64,000 nucleotides of DNA from Dryomyza anilis (taxonomy: Eukaryota > Arthropoda > Insecta > Diptera > Dryomyzidae): NCBI GenBank assembly GCA_951804985.1, contig OX638133.1:28178963-28242962 (forward strand), written 5' to 3'. The notes beneath the pieces are model-generated. The model made no database searches. It was not told the origin of the DNA and saw nothing but the letters and a program-made list of their open reading frames with translations. A program made the position numbers and the translations under genes. Below, in pieces: positions 1 to 12,201 of the stretch. Every line of letters begins with the position of its first letter. Position 1 is the stretch's first letter.

Positions 1-510
1 ATAAAAAAATACGGGTGATCGATAACGATATTTTGAGAAAATCAATGACAAAGTAAAAATTTGTATTTTTATTTTTGTAAATTTCAAATTTCCGTACATT
101 TTAAAAAGTAAAGAAATCATGGGATTCGAGGATTTGATATACCATTGGAAAGATAATTTAAATGTCTAAAATATGAAAGAAAAATGTATATTCATTTATC
201 AACAGATTCTTTTTTATAGCCAATTTCCCTAAATAGACTATGTAAGTAATATGCATTTACTAAACACCCTGTATCTTAAACTGGGTGTAAAATAGTACAT
301 TTTTTTATTTAACTTTTCCTTTTTTTTTTTGAATCATAGAATCATCTCCCGAGTTATTGAAATCGATGAACCAAACCACCCTGTATGAATATCGTATAGA
401 TATTTATATAACTTTTATACCTGTCTAATGGAAACATGAACGTATTTATGTAGTCCTTTAGTAAATAGAGTATTATCAAATATTCTAAAATTTAAATTAA
501 AGCAACCACT
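1..510. other. AT-rich DNA, nothing recognised
   Basis: No open frame of note, no repeat unit and no RNA-like fold is visible in this stretch. It reads as ordinary AT-rich non-coding DNA. Confidence 0.6.
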
Positions 511-1325
511 CACAGAATAGAGATTAGTTGCGTCAATCAACTAACTTATGCGGTTCTATCAACTACCTAGTCAGGTTTAAAAGGTTGTAGTTTGAACTAC
601 AACTGATTTCAAACAGTTTTAGATCAATATCAAACAGTTTTAGAACAATTTGTAGTGTGTATAGGCTAATATTTTAAACGACAACCAAATGGCAGCTCTG
701 ACACCATAATGAGGTAGGTTGTTACAACTAACATGTTCGTTCTTCCAAGCGGATTTTTCGGTGTTAATCAAATTCACAATATTGATACTTTATTCGTTGC
801 AGTTTTGTTGAGTTTAATAAACAAATTAATTGAATGCATTAAATGTAGCTTTGTAAACACAGAATAGAGTTTGTTGCGCCAACCAACTTATTCGGTTCTC
901 TCAGCCGCTTAGTCGATTGTTATTGTCAAATTTAAAACATGTTCGTTCTTCCAAGCGAATTTTCGGTGTGCATCAAATTCACAATATTGATGAAAAATTG
1001 ATACTTTATTAAATTTTGCTATGTACACACAGAATATAGATTTGTTGCGCTAACCAACTCTTTGCCCAACCAACTTATTCGGCTCTCTCAACCGCTTAGT
1101 CGGTTCTCTCAATCGCTTAATCGGAAGTTATTGTCAAGATTAAATAATACATTACTTTTAATCTTGGACTACAGTTTTAAAACTATTGGGAGTGTTTATA
1201 GGCTAATATTTCAAGCGCCAACCGAATATAGCAGTTCTGCGAACAAATTAGTACAAATTTCGATTTAACCGAATGCAGTTAGTTGATACAACTAACATTT
1301 TCCTTTTTCCAAGCTCACGGCAAAA
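511..1325. repeat. Three diverged copies of a repeat beginning CACAGAATA
   Basis: Copies start at about 511, 858 and 1027. Each opens with CACAGAATA followed by a TTGCG-(C/T)-AACCAACT-like segment and CTCTCAACCGCTTAGTCGG-like motifs. The first two also share a segment with ATGTTCGTTCTTCCAAGCG and CAAATTCACAATATTGAT; a diverged version closes the third copy near 1290-1325. The first and third copies share 'ATAGGCTAATATTT'. The copies have indels relative to one another, so this is an old local duplication, perhaps of a non-autonomous DNA element with a CACAG terminus. The open frame at 1062-1268 lies inside the repeat and is not a gene. Confidence 0.6.
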
Positions 1326-2686
1326 GATGAATACACAGAAAGTATACAAAATATGTCTGACCAGACTTTACATTCGAAGAATATCTTTTCACTTCCAAAT
1401 AAAAGTAACCATTTCATACAATTTGTATAAAATGAATACAAAAGCAACTACTTCAGTCAAAATCAAAATAATTTTATAAAAATACAAAAAAGTTTTATGC
1501 AACGCTGAGTTGAAATTAAATGAAAAATATTTTCCACTCCAGTGGCTACTGCGTACTTGTAATGCGAAAAACATTTAAATATGAAAACTTTCAAGTGCGC
1601 AAAATATTTGAGAAAATTAAAATAAAATAAAAACAAAACAAACAAATAAAAAAAAACTTTGCATTTGCAATATGAAAGCAAAGCCAAGCAAACAATTCAG
1701 CGACTTTGCGCGCGCCAAAAGTTATTGTCAAAGCGCTGAAGAAAAAAAAAACGGAAGTAGCGAAATAAAAAAATACACAGTAGTGACTTAATGCTTTTTC
1801 CCGACTACACTGCTGCTTTATTCTAATTGCAGCCACTTCATCATCATATTCTTGGCACATGATGGCAACACTGCAGAATGACTACATTGAATGGCAACAC
1901 TTGAACTTTAGTCAATGACTCCCAGCGGAGCATTTTATTTATGTTGAGCCCCTAATTAATCCACAGTCGTCAAGAATATCGAGTAATGAGGGATGAGGCA
2001 GGATATCACAGGATATGGCTACTTAAGCTGTCTGTCTACAAACAGAGCTAAAAACAAAACACGTACCAGGCAGCCTGACAAATACTTGATGTCCTCTGTT
2101 ACAGTAAAATGAAACTCATCTTTATCTATAGAGTGCGTGCTACTTCTCCTGCTCGTTTTCGTCCTTGTCATATTCATCGTTCTCGTCATCGTCATCGTCA
2201 ACATCAATGCAAGCAAGCAAACAAAAAGTAAAAATAAATTTATATTAAAAAAAATTACTTACATAAACTTTACTTTGATGTCCTTCAAGTGTCTCTTGAA
2301 GTGCGTCGTCTTTTTTGGTAGGCAATTTCAGCCGATTGCCTTTTCATCTCAAGCATCCATCCATCTATCTGTTGTATGCTGTATGTCAGTTAGCAAGGAG
2401 GGCAGGACCTTTAACTGCCGGCACGCATATGTGCGCCCCCACCTCTCCACCAAAAGATATTTTCCGGAATTTCAAAAGTTTGCCGAAATTCTGAAATTAA
2501 TACAAAGAAAGAAAATTTGTCTTAGACATTTATTAGTTGAATGAGTCTAGTAATTGCCATTCAATTGGCATTATGTTCAACTTTTGACCAAGTTATTTTT
2601 AGTTTTATTTGTTACGATTACTTAGGAATGTTTTATAAATAAATTGGAGATATTTATTTCGACATAGATTTATAAATAATACACAA
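1326..2686. other. AT-rich non-coding DNA with a short TCG/TCA tract
   Basis: Only short random frames are present. Around 2140-2210 there is an imperfect trinucleotide tract of the CTC-GTT-TTC and GTC-ATC type, which creates frames on both strands. No family similarity is recognisable in any translated frame. Confidence 0.55.
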
Positions 2687-3055
2687 TCTTTCTAGAGTTC
2701 AGGCAGTTTAGATATATTTATTCGACATATTTCCAACAGATAAAGGTGGTGTTTTTATCACAAGCTTTCTGTTTTATGCCGTGAATCTGCCATTCACAAA
2801 AGTTTAGTCCCAGACAAAATTTCTGGCATTTATCAGAAATATTTTCGGAAAACACTCAGATAAATGGAATATTTTGAAAAATATATGGCAGTTGGAAAAA
2901 ATTTTGTGGAATTTTAATGGAAGATTCACGGCATTTTTAGGGAATGAGCAGAAAACAGACAGCTTGTGATACAAACTCCGCCTTTGCCTACTTGAAAACT
3001 TTCAAAAAAAGTGTTTCTGAATTTCCCTGATGCTGTCTAAATTTTTGTCTGGGGC
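2687..3055. mobile_element. P-family short inverted-repeat element, one full copy plus an inverted partial copy
   Basis: The full copy runs about 2808-3054. It opens with CCCAGACAAAATTTCTGGCA and closes with an inverted match ending TTTTTGTCTGGGG, so it has short terminal inverted repeats. It contains the family marker 'GATACAAACTCCGCCTTTG'. Immediately upstream (2687-2804) lies a partial copy in the opposite orientation, making the pair a head-to-head palindrome. Other copies are at 18.1, 33.2, 44.7-45.8 and 49.45 kb. With no coding capacity and about 250 bp length it is MITE-like; the superfamily is unknown. Confidence 0.7.
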
Positions 3056-3289
3056 TGCATACAAACTTTACCTAAAATATTAAATTTATCTGTGTGCTTG
3101 GCGAAACTAGGAATTAAAATGTAAAACATTTCTCGGGATGTAAACTGTTTCGACCCCGTCCAAAATAATGTATACTTTTCAATTATTAAATTTAAATCAT
3201 ATATTTAAATTTTTTTAACTACAATCAAAACATACATAAAAATTAATTTTTAAGTGGAAATGAAAAATAGAATTATTACAGAAAATTTG

Positions 3290-3690
3290 AAGTTTTAGTA
3301 AAAAGTTGAATTTTTAATAAAACGTGAAAATTTTAATTTTAATGAAAATTTTAATATTTAGTGACAAATTGAATTTATTGTACAAAAAATCAATTTTTAG
3401 TGCAATAGTTAATTTTTAATAGAAGATTAAATTTTTAGTGAAAATTTGAATTTTTAGTGAAAAATTGAATTTTTAGTGAAAAATTGAATTTTTAGTGAAA
3501 AAAATAATTTTTAGTCTACAATTTTTTTTTTTTTGTGAACAAATTTTATTTATTGTGAAAAAATGAATTTTTCGTGACAAATTGAATTTTTAGTGAAAAA
3601 TTTAATTTTTAGTGAAAATTGAATTTTTATTAAAAAATTGAATTTAATTTTAGTAAAATTGCATTGTTAGTGAAAAAATTAAATTTTTAG
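3290..3690. repeat. Degenerate tandem repeat, about 19-bp unit (TTGAATTTTTAGTGAAAAA)
   Basis: The unit recurs with substitutions and single-base indels for roughly 400 bp, and is clearest at 3420-3500 and 3560-3620. Variation between units is high, so the array is old or relaxed. The unit length is not a multiple of three, and no long frame results. Confidence 0.75.
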
Positions 3691-3765
3691 AGAAAAACGA
3701 AAGGTTTTTACCACTTTCTGCACTTTATTCATTTCTCTTATTTCTCTCACATCGCTCTTTTACTT

Positions 3766-5037
3766 CACTACCTTCAGTTCTTTTACTTTCTTCACTTCCT
3801 TCACTTCCTTCGCTTCCATCACTTCCTTCACTTCCTTCACTTCCTTCACTTCCTTCACTTCCTTCACTTCCTTCACTTCCTTCACTTCCTTCACTTCGTT
3901 CACTTCCTTCACTTCCTTCACTTCCTTCACTTCCTTCACTTCCTTCACTTTCTTCACTTCCTTCACCTCCTTCACTTCCTTCACTTCCTTCACTTCCTTC
4001 ACTTCCTTCACTTCCTTAACTTCCTTCACTTCCTTCACTTCCTTCACTTCCTTAACTTCCTTCACTTCCTTCACTTCTTTCACTTCCTTCACTCCCTGCA
4101 CTTCTTTCACTTTCTCCACTTCCTTCATCTCCTTTACTTCCTTCACTTCCTTCACTTCCTTCACTTCCTTCACTTCCTTCACTTCCTTCACTTCCTTCAC
4201 TTCCTTCACTTCCTTCACTTCCTTCACTTCCTTCACTTCCTTCACTTCCTTCACTTCCTTCACTTCCTTCACTTCCTTCACTTCCTTCACTTCCTTCACT
4301 TCCTTCACTTCCTTCACTTCCTTCACTTCCTTCACTTCCTTCACTTCCTCCACTTCCTTCACTTCCTTCACTTCCTTCACTTCCTTCACTTCCATCAGTT
4401 CTTTCATTTCCTTCACTTCCTTCAATTCCTTCACTTCCTTCACTTCCTTCACTTCCTTCACTTCCTTCACTTCCTTCACTTCCTTCACTTCCTTCACTTC
4501 CTTCACTTCCTTCACTTCCTTCACTTCCTTCATTTCCTGCACTTCCTTCATTTCCTGCACTTCCTTCACTTCCATCACTTCCTTCAGTTCTTTCATTTCC
4601 TTCACTTCATTCACTTCCTTCACTTCCTTCACTTCCTTCACTTCCTTCACTTCCTTCACTTCCTTCACTTCCTTCACTTCCTTCACTTCCTTCACTTCCT
4701 TCACTTCCTTCACTTCCTTCACTTCCTTCACTTCCTTCACTTCCTTCACTTCCTTCACTTCCTTCACTTCCTTCACTTCCTTCACTTCCTTCACTTCCTT
4801 CACTTCCTTCACTTCCTTCACTTCCTTCACTTCCTTCACTTCCTTCACTTCCTTCACTTCCTTCACTTCCTTCACTTCCTTCACTTCCTTCACTTCCTTC
4901 ACTTCCTTCACTTCCTTCACTTCCTTCACTTCCTTTACTTCCTTCACTTCCTTCACTTCCTTCACTTCCTTCACTTCCTTCACTTCCTTCACTTCCTTCA
5001 CTTCCCTCACTTCCTTCACTTCCTTCACTACCTTCAC
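3766..5037. repeat. 9-bp satellite (TTCCTTCAC)n, about 140 copies
   Basis: Nearly uniform nonamers fill 1.27 kb, with scattered variants such as TTCATTTCC, TTCAGTTCT and TGCACTTCC. Some variants recur as small higher-order groups, for example TTCATTTCCTGCACTTCC repeated near 4530-4560. The + strand is pyrimidine-rich. The minus-strand frame of 425 codons (a Lys-Glu-Val repeat) is an artefact of a unit divisible by three. It belongs to the family of related nonamer arrays described under findings. Confidence 0.95.
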
Positions 5038-7540
5038 TTTTCTTCTATTTCTTTATTTCCTTTAATTTCTTCTCTTCTTTCACGTCTTGACTTTTTTCTC
5101 TTCCTTCCCACATTTTAAAAATTGTTCTTCTTTTCTCCAACATCAATATCGCCTTTTCCAATTTTTCCGCTTCCTACGTTTCCCAAATGATTTTAATTAA
5201 AAATTATAAACTTTTAGACTTTATGACAAACAACACTGATTCAATATTGCAACAACAAACAGCTGAAAAACAAACTTTGTCTGAACTCATAAATCGCTGG
5301 AAAAAGCCTTTTGGCGTTTATAGAAAAAGCTTTGTTGAAAACTTTTTCGACAACAGCAGAAGCAGCAGCAACAACAACAACAAAAATAAAAGTAGCAACA
5401 ACAAAATGAAAAAATAGAAATGCAACAAAAACGCGAAAAATGGCGCAGTTTTTGCCAGCAAATATCAATTAAATTGTTTTCAACAGACAATACACACACA
5501 TGCACAAAATACTTATAAAATAAAAAATAAAAAAATGATAACTATAACAACTCTGCGTACAACAAGTGAAGACACGAAGAGGCTGCCATTAAAAACGGTG
5601 CAAAAACGGCATTTTCGGCATTGTTGCTGTTTCTATTGCTATTGCCGGAAGCCCGCGAGCAGCCATTAAAAAAAAAATAAAACAGCCGCGTTGAAGTTGC
5701 TAAAAATTTATAAAAATGGCGACGCCTATCGACACAACAAGCAGTAGCAGCAACACATTTCCGTTTCCGCTTCAACCAACATTAAGACAGACAACGCAAA
5801 TAGAAATGTAGAATAAAGACCCAACAAGAAGAATAATAAAATCGGCAACAGCTTAGCAACTTTCTTAACTACTTCTTTTATCAAATAAAGGAAGTGTACC
5901 AACGCCGTCACCTGAACCTAATTCCGTCTTTACTGATTTTATAAATGTTAGAACTGGCGTACGAAATGGCAAATGTACCTTTTCACTCTTAGTGCAGGTT
6001 ATAATTATTTCTTGATTTCAAAGTTGTGCTCTTCATAGACTGACTGACTGAATTGTATATATTTCTTTTCTGAAATTAAGTTTCACTATTTTCTTTAACT
6101 TTTTTACATGTTTCCTCTCTTTCATAACAAAAATCGGTTTTCTATTTACCTCTTTCACTATTCGCCCCTTTTAGTTAGCTTTCCCTCATCTGCCAACCAA
6201 CCACTTCATCTGCCACCCAGACACTATCGCCGTTAAATCGGTGTTAATGCGTTTATGCGTGTGACTGTCATCACTGGTGGTGCAAAAGACAATAAAGAAT
6301 GCCCTCAAAACGGAAATGAAAAATCACGCCACACCACCCCAAAACACTTCATAAAAGACGCAATAACAATGCGAAGAATACAAGGACAATACAGGCGGTA
6401 CAAAAGATCTACCCGCCAACCTACTCTATTCCTTCCCACACTCCACGCAACTACTTGAAATAAACAGTGACAAACTTATGGCCAAGATATTTTATTTTTA
6501 AAGTGTTCCGTCTAGTTTAAGTACAGCACGTCGAAAGTAAGGGCACCAAGTAGAACTAGAACAAGCACTAAAAGTGAAATGGTTTTAGAAATGCGTTGTA
6601 AACTGATTTTATAGATATTTGGATATATTAAAAGTGGGTAATCATGTATAAAAATGGAAATGTTTATCACATTTATACATTTGAATTGGAATTGTCAAAG
6701 AAATTGAAATTGAAAGAACCAAACTGCAGTTCAATGTTCTTCTAAAACTACAACTGAAATGTATTACTAAAAAGTTATGCAAAAATTTGAAGATCTTAAT
6801 CGAAACTTATGGAGTGCAATTTTTAAATATCAAATAAATGTATACAAATCTGGAAACGTCAATAAGTATGCTAAAAACGAGTAATGAGTAATATGCCGAC
6901 TATAAATTAATTTACACATTGTTGGAAATATTAATATGTAATACTTGGTTTTTTGTATTTGTTTAATATAAGAATATTACACCCACATAATTGTTGTTGA
7001 AAAATTAAAGAGACAGATTTTACATATATTTTAAATATGAGGTGACCAATCATCTTACCCCATGGCTGTTGTACAGCCACACCTACGATTTAAGTTTGTT
7101 ATATTTCCGCGAAAGATTCGATCACATCTTTCGATGCTGTGTTGTTGATTGCACGCATGTGTTTGCTCTTGCATTTGCAATAAGCATAAAGTGAACTCAG
7201 TTTGTTGTTGAGTTCAATATACTGCTACACAAGTTATCGAAAAAAAACAATAACAAAACACATGCATAGATCGGAACAAAGAAAGATTAAATGTTTCACT
7301 TCACACCATAGCTTTTACTTCTAAAAAAGTAATTAGTAACTAATACGACTATCACATGATTCATCTTCGAATATTATATTTGAAATTTTATCAATACCAT
7401 ACTGTTTATTATATCGTCGTCGTTCAGCGAAAAGTCGTTAAGTCCAATGTTTGAAAAATATTGAGATAAGTGTGCCACTATAATAAAAACTAACTCATCT
7501 TTACGTTTCAACAGACCTCGGAGTCCTACATCTTACCAAA
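5038..7540. other. Non-repetitive background with a CAG/CAA tract
   Basis: The stretch holds an imperfect CAG/CAA trinucleotide tract at about 5345-5405 and a GC-richer patch at 5540-5800. The frames here (up to 77 codons, on both strands) overlap one another and show no recognisable domain. No tRNA, rRNA or promoter is convincing. Confidence 0.5.
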
Positions 7541-7761
7541 CCGATGATATTAAAAATGAAAAATCACTAACTCCAAATATTTAAAAATTCAGTTCAGTTA
7601 AAAGTACTCAAGTCCATAATTAGCCCTTAAAAAGGGGCCGATCAAATCTATTTTGGACTTAAAATATAGAAGAAGTTCTACATGGAAATTTTTAATCAAA
7701 AAATACTATAATATTACCATAATCGCGGCGTAAAAAATAAGTCAAATTTATAAAGGTCTTA

Positions 7762-8340
7762 GTGATTTTTCACTGAAAGTCAATCGTCGAAATCTGAATA
7801 AAACCGTGCTGAGTCCACAAAAATGGTTGGATTTCAACGATTTTTGGATTAAATGATAGATATGAATCAGCTCTTTCATCTCTAACTTAAACTGAAATCA
7901 GATACAATTATTTGGATAAACTGGAGCACTGTTACTGTTTTTATGGGACTTAGTGAAATTTCAATAAACGGCAATCGTCGATATATGATTAAAATGGTGC
8001 CGAGACCACAAAAATGATCGGATTTCAACGATTTTTGAATTAAATGATAGATATTATGTAGTTCTTACATCTCCAATTCAATTATTGGGATAAACTGGAG
8101 CACTGTTAATTTTTATATGGGACGTAGTGATTTTTCACTGAACGGCAATCGTCAAAATCTGAATAAAACGGTGCCGAATCTACAAAAATGGTTGGATTTC
8201 AACGATTTTCGGATTATATAATAGATATTATGCAGTTCTTTCATCGTCAATTCAAACCCGAAATCGGATACAATTATTTGGATAAACTGGAGTACTGTTC
8301 TGTTTATATAGGACTTAGTGATTTTTCACTGAACGATAAA
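7762..8340. repeat. Tandem repeat of about 175-191 bp, three to four copies
   Basis: The landmark GTGATTTTTCACTGAA, or its variant, occurs at 7762, 7953, 8127 and 8318, giving spacings of 191, 174 and 191 bp. Within each unit the order is a CAATCGTCGA-like motif, a GATTTCAACGATTTT motif, a 'ATGATAGATAT' motif and 'GATAAACTGGAG'. The middle unit lacks about 17 bp. The frame at 8188-8442 spans the last unit and is not considered a gene. Confidence 0.8.
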
Positions 8341-8550
8341 GAAAAGATGCCATTAACGGTCATGTGTTTTGTCCAAACTATTTTTTTTTTTGCATTATGC
8401 TGCGGAATATGTTGTCTATACTACAAGCTTAGCACAATTTGAATCCATACTGTAATTTATATCTTTAAAAGCATTTTTCTCAATATTCAATTTTTGGACT
8501 TAGTGACTTATAATTTTTTAAATATTTTAATGTCTTAATTTTATTGTCGT

Positions 8551-8868
8551 AAAAATGAAAATCTTGTCATACCAAAAGGGCAAATCTTTTCGTTTTTTTG
8601 CTATAAATCTTTTTTGGTGAAAGATAAAATAGTCATGTAAAGGCATTTATTGTTTGTTTTCAAAGCACCTATTTCAAAATAATTTTCTAAATATTAATTT
8701 GTTATTTGAAAGAAAAATGTTTGACAAAATATTGATGATGATCGTACGTATTTTAAAAACAAACAATTAATGTCTTTACACCACTATTTTATCTTATACC
8801 AATAAAAAGTTATGGCGAAAAAACGAAAAGATTCGCCCTTTTGGCATGACAAGATTTTCAATTTTTCA
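8551..8868. mobile_element. Q-family foldback element, copy 1
   Basis: The left part contains CTTTTCGTTTTTTTGCTATAA, then AGATAAAATAGT and TTGTTTGTTTT. The right part carries the reverse complements in inverse order, ending TTATGGCGAAAAAACGAAAAG. The outermost motif GGCATGACAAGATTTTCA also has an inverted partner on the left. There is no coding capacity. A second copy is at 51.17-51.56 kb, so this is a small repeated foldback/MITE-like family. Confidence 0.7.
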
Positions 8869-9828
8869 AATTCGCCCTTTTGGTTTTGTTTTTTGTGGCT
8901 AGAAATATCCAACAAAATGATACGCGATTTTGGCACAGCATTCTTGAGGAATAACTACATTCAAAAATGTAAAAAAACGCAAATGAGAAAAATTACACAT
9001 TTGTCCCTTTGGCATGATATGACATAACCCGCCAGTTGCATAAAAAAATAAGAAACAGTTAAATTTATTTTTTTATTTTTATTTCAATATTGAAATTGGC
9101 ACTTTAACTAACCGATTTCGATCGATTTAACTTTAACTCATAGTTTTATGCAGACGAGCCTAAGAAAAACTTTGAAAAACTATTTCTAGGTTTTATACAA
9201 TCAAAATATAAATACACAATTTTTTAAAATATATATAAAATTTGGTTGAAAAAATCGATTTATAATATTGGCGATTGTAGTACAAAGAACAAAACGTACG
9301 TTTGGACGCGCTGACAATTTCAAAAATTGAGTCGCAATTTAAAGACGCAAAAACTGTGTGACGCACTTTAAAATTCGTCCAACCAAATGATGCACATCAA
9401 GTCAGGGTGGCATGACAAACATTGCGACACGAATCATATTAATTTATTCAAAACATAGACTATTCAAATTAAGGACAGAAAAAGGGTAATGCAATTGTTA
9501 ACGTCTTTTAAGCGATTTTTTCCAAATACGCATTTTCCTCATAGACTTACGGGCATTTACTCATCATTGATTTTGTTATTTGCTTTAATTTATATTCAAA
9601 TTAGATAAAGTATTTACTAAAAGAAAGAGTATATATTTTCCTGCTGTGTTCCTCAAAATGTTTAGTTTCTAAATCCAAATAAAATTTAGAATGAGGCAGG
9701 TAGATTTCAGAAATAAAGCAACTATAAAAAATGCCGTATATTAAGAACCCCATAATTTAGTCTAATTTAAAAGGCAATATATCAAATTTGATTCTTTTTA
9801 TGTTTATTTGGTGTGGAATATATCAACG
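8869..9828. other. AT-rich DNA, nothing firm
   Basis: Short echoes of the Q-family end (CGCCCTTTTGG and CCCTTTGGCATGA) occur at about 8873 and 9003. Otherwise no repeat, RNA or coding signal is visible. Confidence 0.5.
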
Positions 9829-10206
9829 CACAGAAAAAAATAATCGACGTAAATATAGCAACCGATGTTAATTGCATTCATTAATCACACAATGAAATTC
9901 ACTAATTGAATGAAAATATTTGCTATTCTTCCTTAAATCAGCAATGCCGTTTGCTAATATGAATAATTGTACGTCAATGTAACAAATGAATTAGTAGGCG
10001 CAGTTTCAGCAATTATATTTGCTAAAACTGCGCCGACTAAATTATTTGCTGCATTGACGTACACATATTTATATTAGCGAATTACAATTGGTTATATAAC
10101 GAAGAATAGCAAATGTTTTCATTATATTTGTGAATTTCATTGCTGGATTGATTAATGAATGCAATTAATATCGGTTGCTTTATTTACGTCGATTATTTTT
10201 TATGTG
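9829..10206. mobile_element. 378-bp near-complete palindrome with CACAG-type ends
   Basis: The left arm, starting CACAGAAAAAAATAATCGAC, matches the reverse complement of the right arm, which ends GTCGATTATTTTTTATGTG, over about 189 bp with few mismatches and almost no loop. The centre is GGCGCAGTTTCAGC facing GCTAAAACTGCGCC. Transcripts would fold into one long hairpin. The terminus resembles that of the S family at 17.1 and 63.7 kb. It is most likely a foldback or MITE-type element with no open frame. A mariner copy lies only 7 bp downstream. Confidence 0.8.
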
Positions 10207-10213
10207 CGGATTA

Positions 10214-11490
10214 AGAACTGCGTCGAATAAAATTGTCCGTTACATATCTTCCCATAATGTGCTATTGAAAGATTCAAATTAAAAAAATTTGATCATAGTA
10301 GCTCTGAATTAAATGGCAGAAAATAAATTGTGTCAGTTATAGTCAATACAAAATTTATTTAACGCGAAAATGGCAAACGAAGTGGAAGTGCGAGAAAATA
10401 TAATTAAAATTTTTCAAAAACAACCTAGTTGGTCTTTTAAAAAAATTGCCAAGGAGGTAGGGCCTAACCCTAAGACCATTTCTCGCGTTATCAACCGCTT
10501 TAAGGAAGACCTGAGTATTGATCGGAAGAAAGGTTCTGGTAAAAAAAAAGGCCCACATGATCGTGAAAAGTCGAAGAAGGTTGTGAATATTTTAAAGAAA
10601 GATCCAAACATATCCGGAAGGTAATTGGCGAGAAAGGCGGATTGCTCAGAATCTTTCGTGCGCAGGACTAAGAAAGAAGCTGGGCTGAAGACGTACAAGG
10701 TCCAAAAAGTTCCGGATAGAAATGCCGTCAAGAATGAAACCGCAAAACAACGAGCTAAAAAGCTGAACCAAGATTTTTTTTTAAAAATTCGATTGCTGCA
10801 TAATGGACGGCGAAACTTATGTTTTAGCGGACTTTTCTCAGCTACCTGGGCAGGAATTTTATACAGCCGATTCTCGAGGAAATGTCGCTGAAAAATTCAA
10901 ATCAAAAAAAATTACAAAATTCCCAAAGAAATTCCTTGTTTGGCAGGAAATTTGCAATTGTGGAAAAAGGAGCAGCTCATTCGTAACATCGGGTACAATT
11001 AATAGCGAATGAGATTGCTTCCATTTTGACGCCAACATGAAGTGTTCACATTTTTTTGGCTTGACCTCGCTTCATGTCACTACAGCAAAACGTTCTTAGA
11101 GTGGCTCCAACAAAATGCAGTAATTTTGGTGCCTAGAGAAGCCAATCCACCCAACTGTCAAGAACTCAGGCTGATTGAGAGATACTGGGCTTTAGTAAAA
11201 AGGGAGATGAAGACAACAAAAAAAGTGGCCAAAGACCTTCAAGACTTTAAAAGAAAGTGGTCTTCAGCAGCTGTGAGGGTGTCGGACACTACCATTACAA
11301 CATTAATGGAAGGGGTTCCGGAAAAATTAAAACTTTTTATTAAAAAATATTAATTTCTGTTTTTTTAATATTTTTTTTTTAAATCTAAAAATAATTTGCA
11401 AAATAAAATATTTTATTCTATAAAAATTCGATTACTAGATATCTAGATTTTTTCATTTTTGTAGCGGACAATTTTATTCGACGCAGTCCT
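10214..11490 (+). mobile_element. Tc1/mariner element (DD37E-like), degenerate, complete ends
   Basis: The element is 1277 bp and bounded by TA on both sides (10212-10213 and 11491-11492), as expected for Tc1/mariner insertion. Terminal inverted repeats of about 30 bp are visible: left AGAACTGCGTCGAATAAAAT, right (as reverse complement) AGGACTGCGTCGAATAAAAT, continuing TTGTCCG(T/C)TAC, with 28 of 30 positions the same. The interior carries one broken transposase gene on the + strand. Intact ends mean it could in principle be mobilised in trans, but it cannot make its own transposase. Confidence 0.9.
10370..11353 (+). pseudogene. Broken mariner-type transposase, DD37E catalytic spacing
   Basis: The intact family protein binds the element ends through N-terminal helix-turn-helix domains and cuts and joins DNA through an RNase H-like DDE/D domain. 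Here the start at 10370 opens a helix-turn-helix segment (SWSFKKIAKEVGPNPKTISR). The first catalytic Asp lies in ETYVLADFSQLPG (from 10803, another frame). The second lies in WLDLASCHYSK (from about 11060), and the Glu in LRLIERYWALVK. Thirty-seven residues separate the second Asp from that Glu, which places it in the DD37E group. The usual Pro before the Ile-Glu pair is Leu here. Damage seen: an in-frame TAA at 10622, a frame change near a T-run at about 10775-10800, a second frame change at about 11010 with a probable small deletion, and an in-frame TGA at about 11030. It is not functional. Confidence 0.9.
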
Positions 11491-12155
11491 TACTTTTATC
11501 AATTTTTCTCAATTATAATTCGAAAATGTTAATTTCTGGAAGAAGTATTTTAAAGTTGGAAATATGTTATTATTGTAATTTGAAATTTCTATGAGAAGAA
11601 CACGCATTCTAAATTATATAAGAGCGCTTCCAAATTCATGTTATACATTTCTGAATTAAATATTTCCCTCTACTTTTTTCTTATTTTAAAATAATAAAAT
11701 TTATTTGGTGGTCTATATAATACTATTTTCGGTAGTGCACATTATGCAGCGGGAACTTCAAATAAATTTGTGCAGATATTTAAAATATTTCTATTTTGTA
11801 TTTTCAAGGTTTGGGATAAGACTCAAAATAAAATTACATTTATATTTAGAATACTTTATAAATTATTGTTGTTACTTATTGTATATTCCACCAGTTATAC
11901 CATTGATGTAACTATTTCTGGTAGGGGCCTGAGTAAATGTTGACTTACACAAGAAAACTCTTTTCAAAAGCATTAACCCCAGTCCATCCATTATTTCGTT
12001 AACATTTTCAGCATAACAGCGACAAAAAAGTATACAATATGTTTGTATACTTTTTTGTCCATTAATGCTTTTTTTATTGACATTGAGGACTGTTGTTGAC
12101 AGCTGTCTGTTGTTGGTGTTGTATACTCTAACTTCTTTTAACTGATTTTTATCAC
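11491..12155. other. AT-rich DNA with one perfect short hairpin
   Basis: No gene or repeat array is visible. The only structure is the 15-bp hairpin listed separately at 12021-12059. Confidence 0.5.
12021..12059. other. Perfect 15-bp stem, 9-nt loop hairpin
   Basis: GACAAAAAAGTATAC is followed after nine bases by its exact reverse complement. It is too short for a typical pre-miRNA. It could be a solo terminal-repeat relic of a small element. The function is unknown. Confidence 0.6.
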
Positions 12156-12160
12156 TTCAC

Positions 12161-12201
12161 CCTTATTTCTTATATTTCTTATATTTCTTATATTTCTTAT
12201 A
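12161..12201. repeat. 9-bp satellite (TTTCTTATA)n, left part, about 4 copies
   Basis: This is the left remnant of the array that continues at 13025. It is cut by the Helitron at 12202 between an A and a T. Joining 12201 to 13025 restores an uninterrupted repeat in register. Confidence 0.9.

Noticed and set aside
3760..5037. 425-codon minus-strand frame of Lys-Glu-Val repeats
   Set aside because: It is entirely a 9-bp satellite, and any phase without a stop stays open. No flanking coding sequence, splice context or conserved domain.
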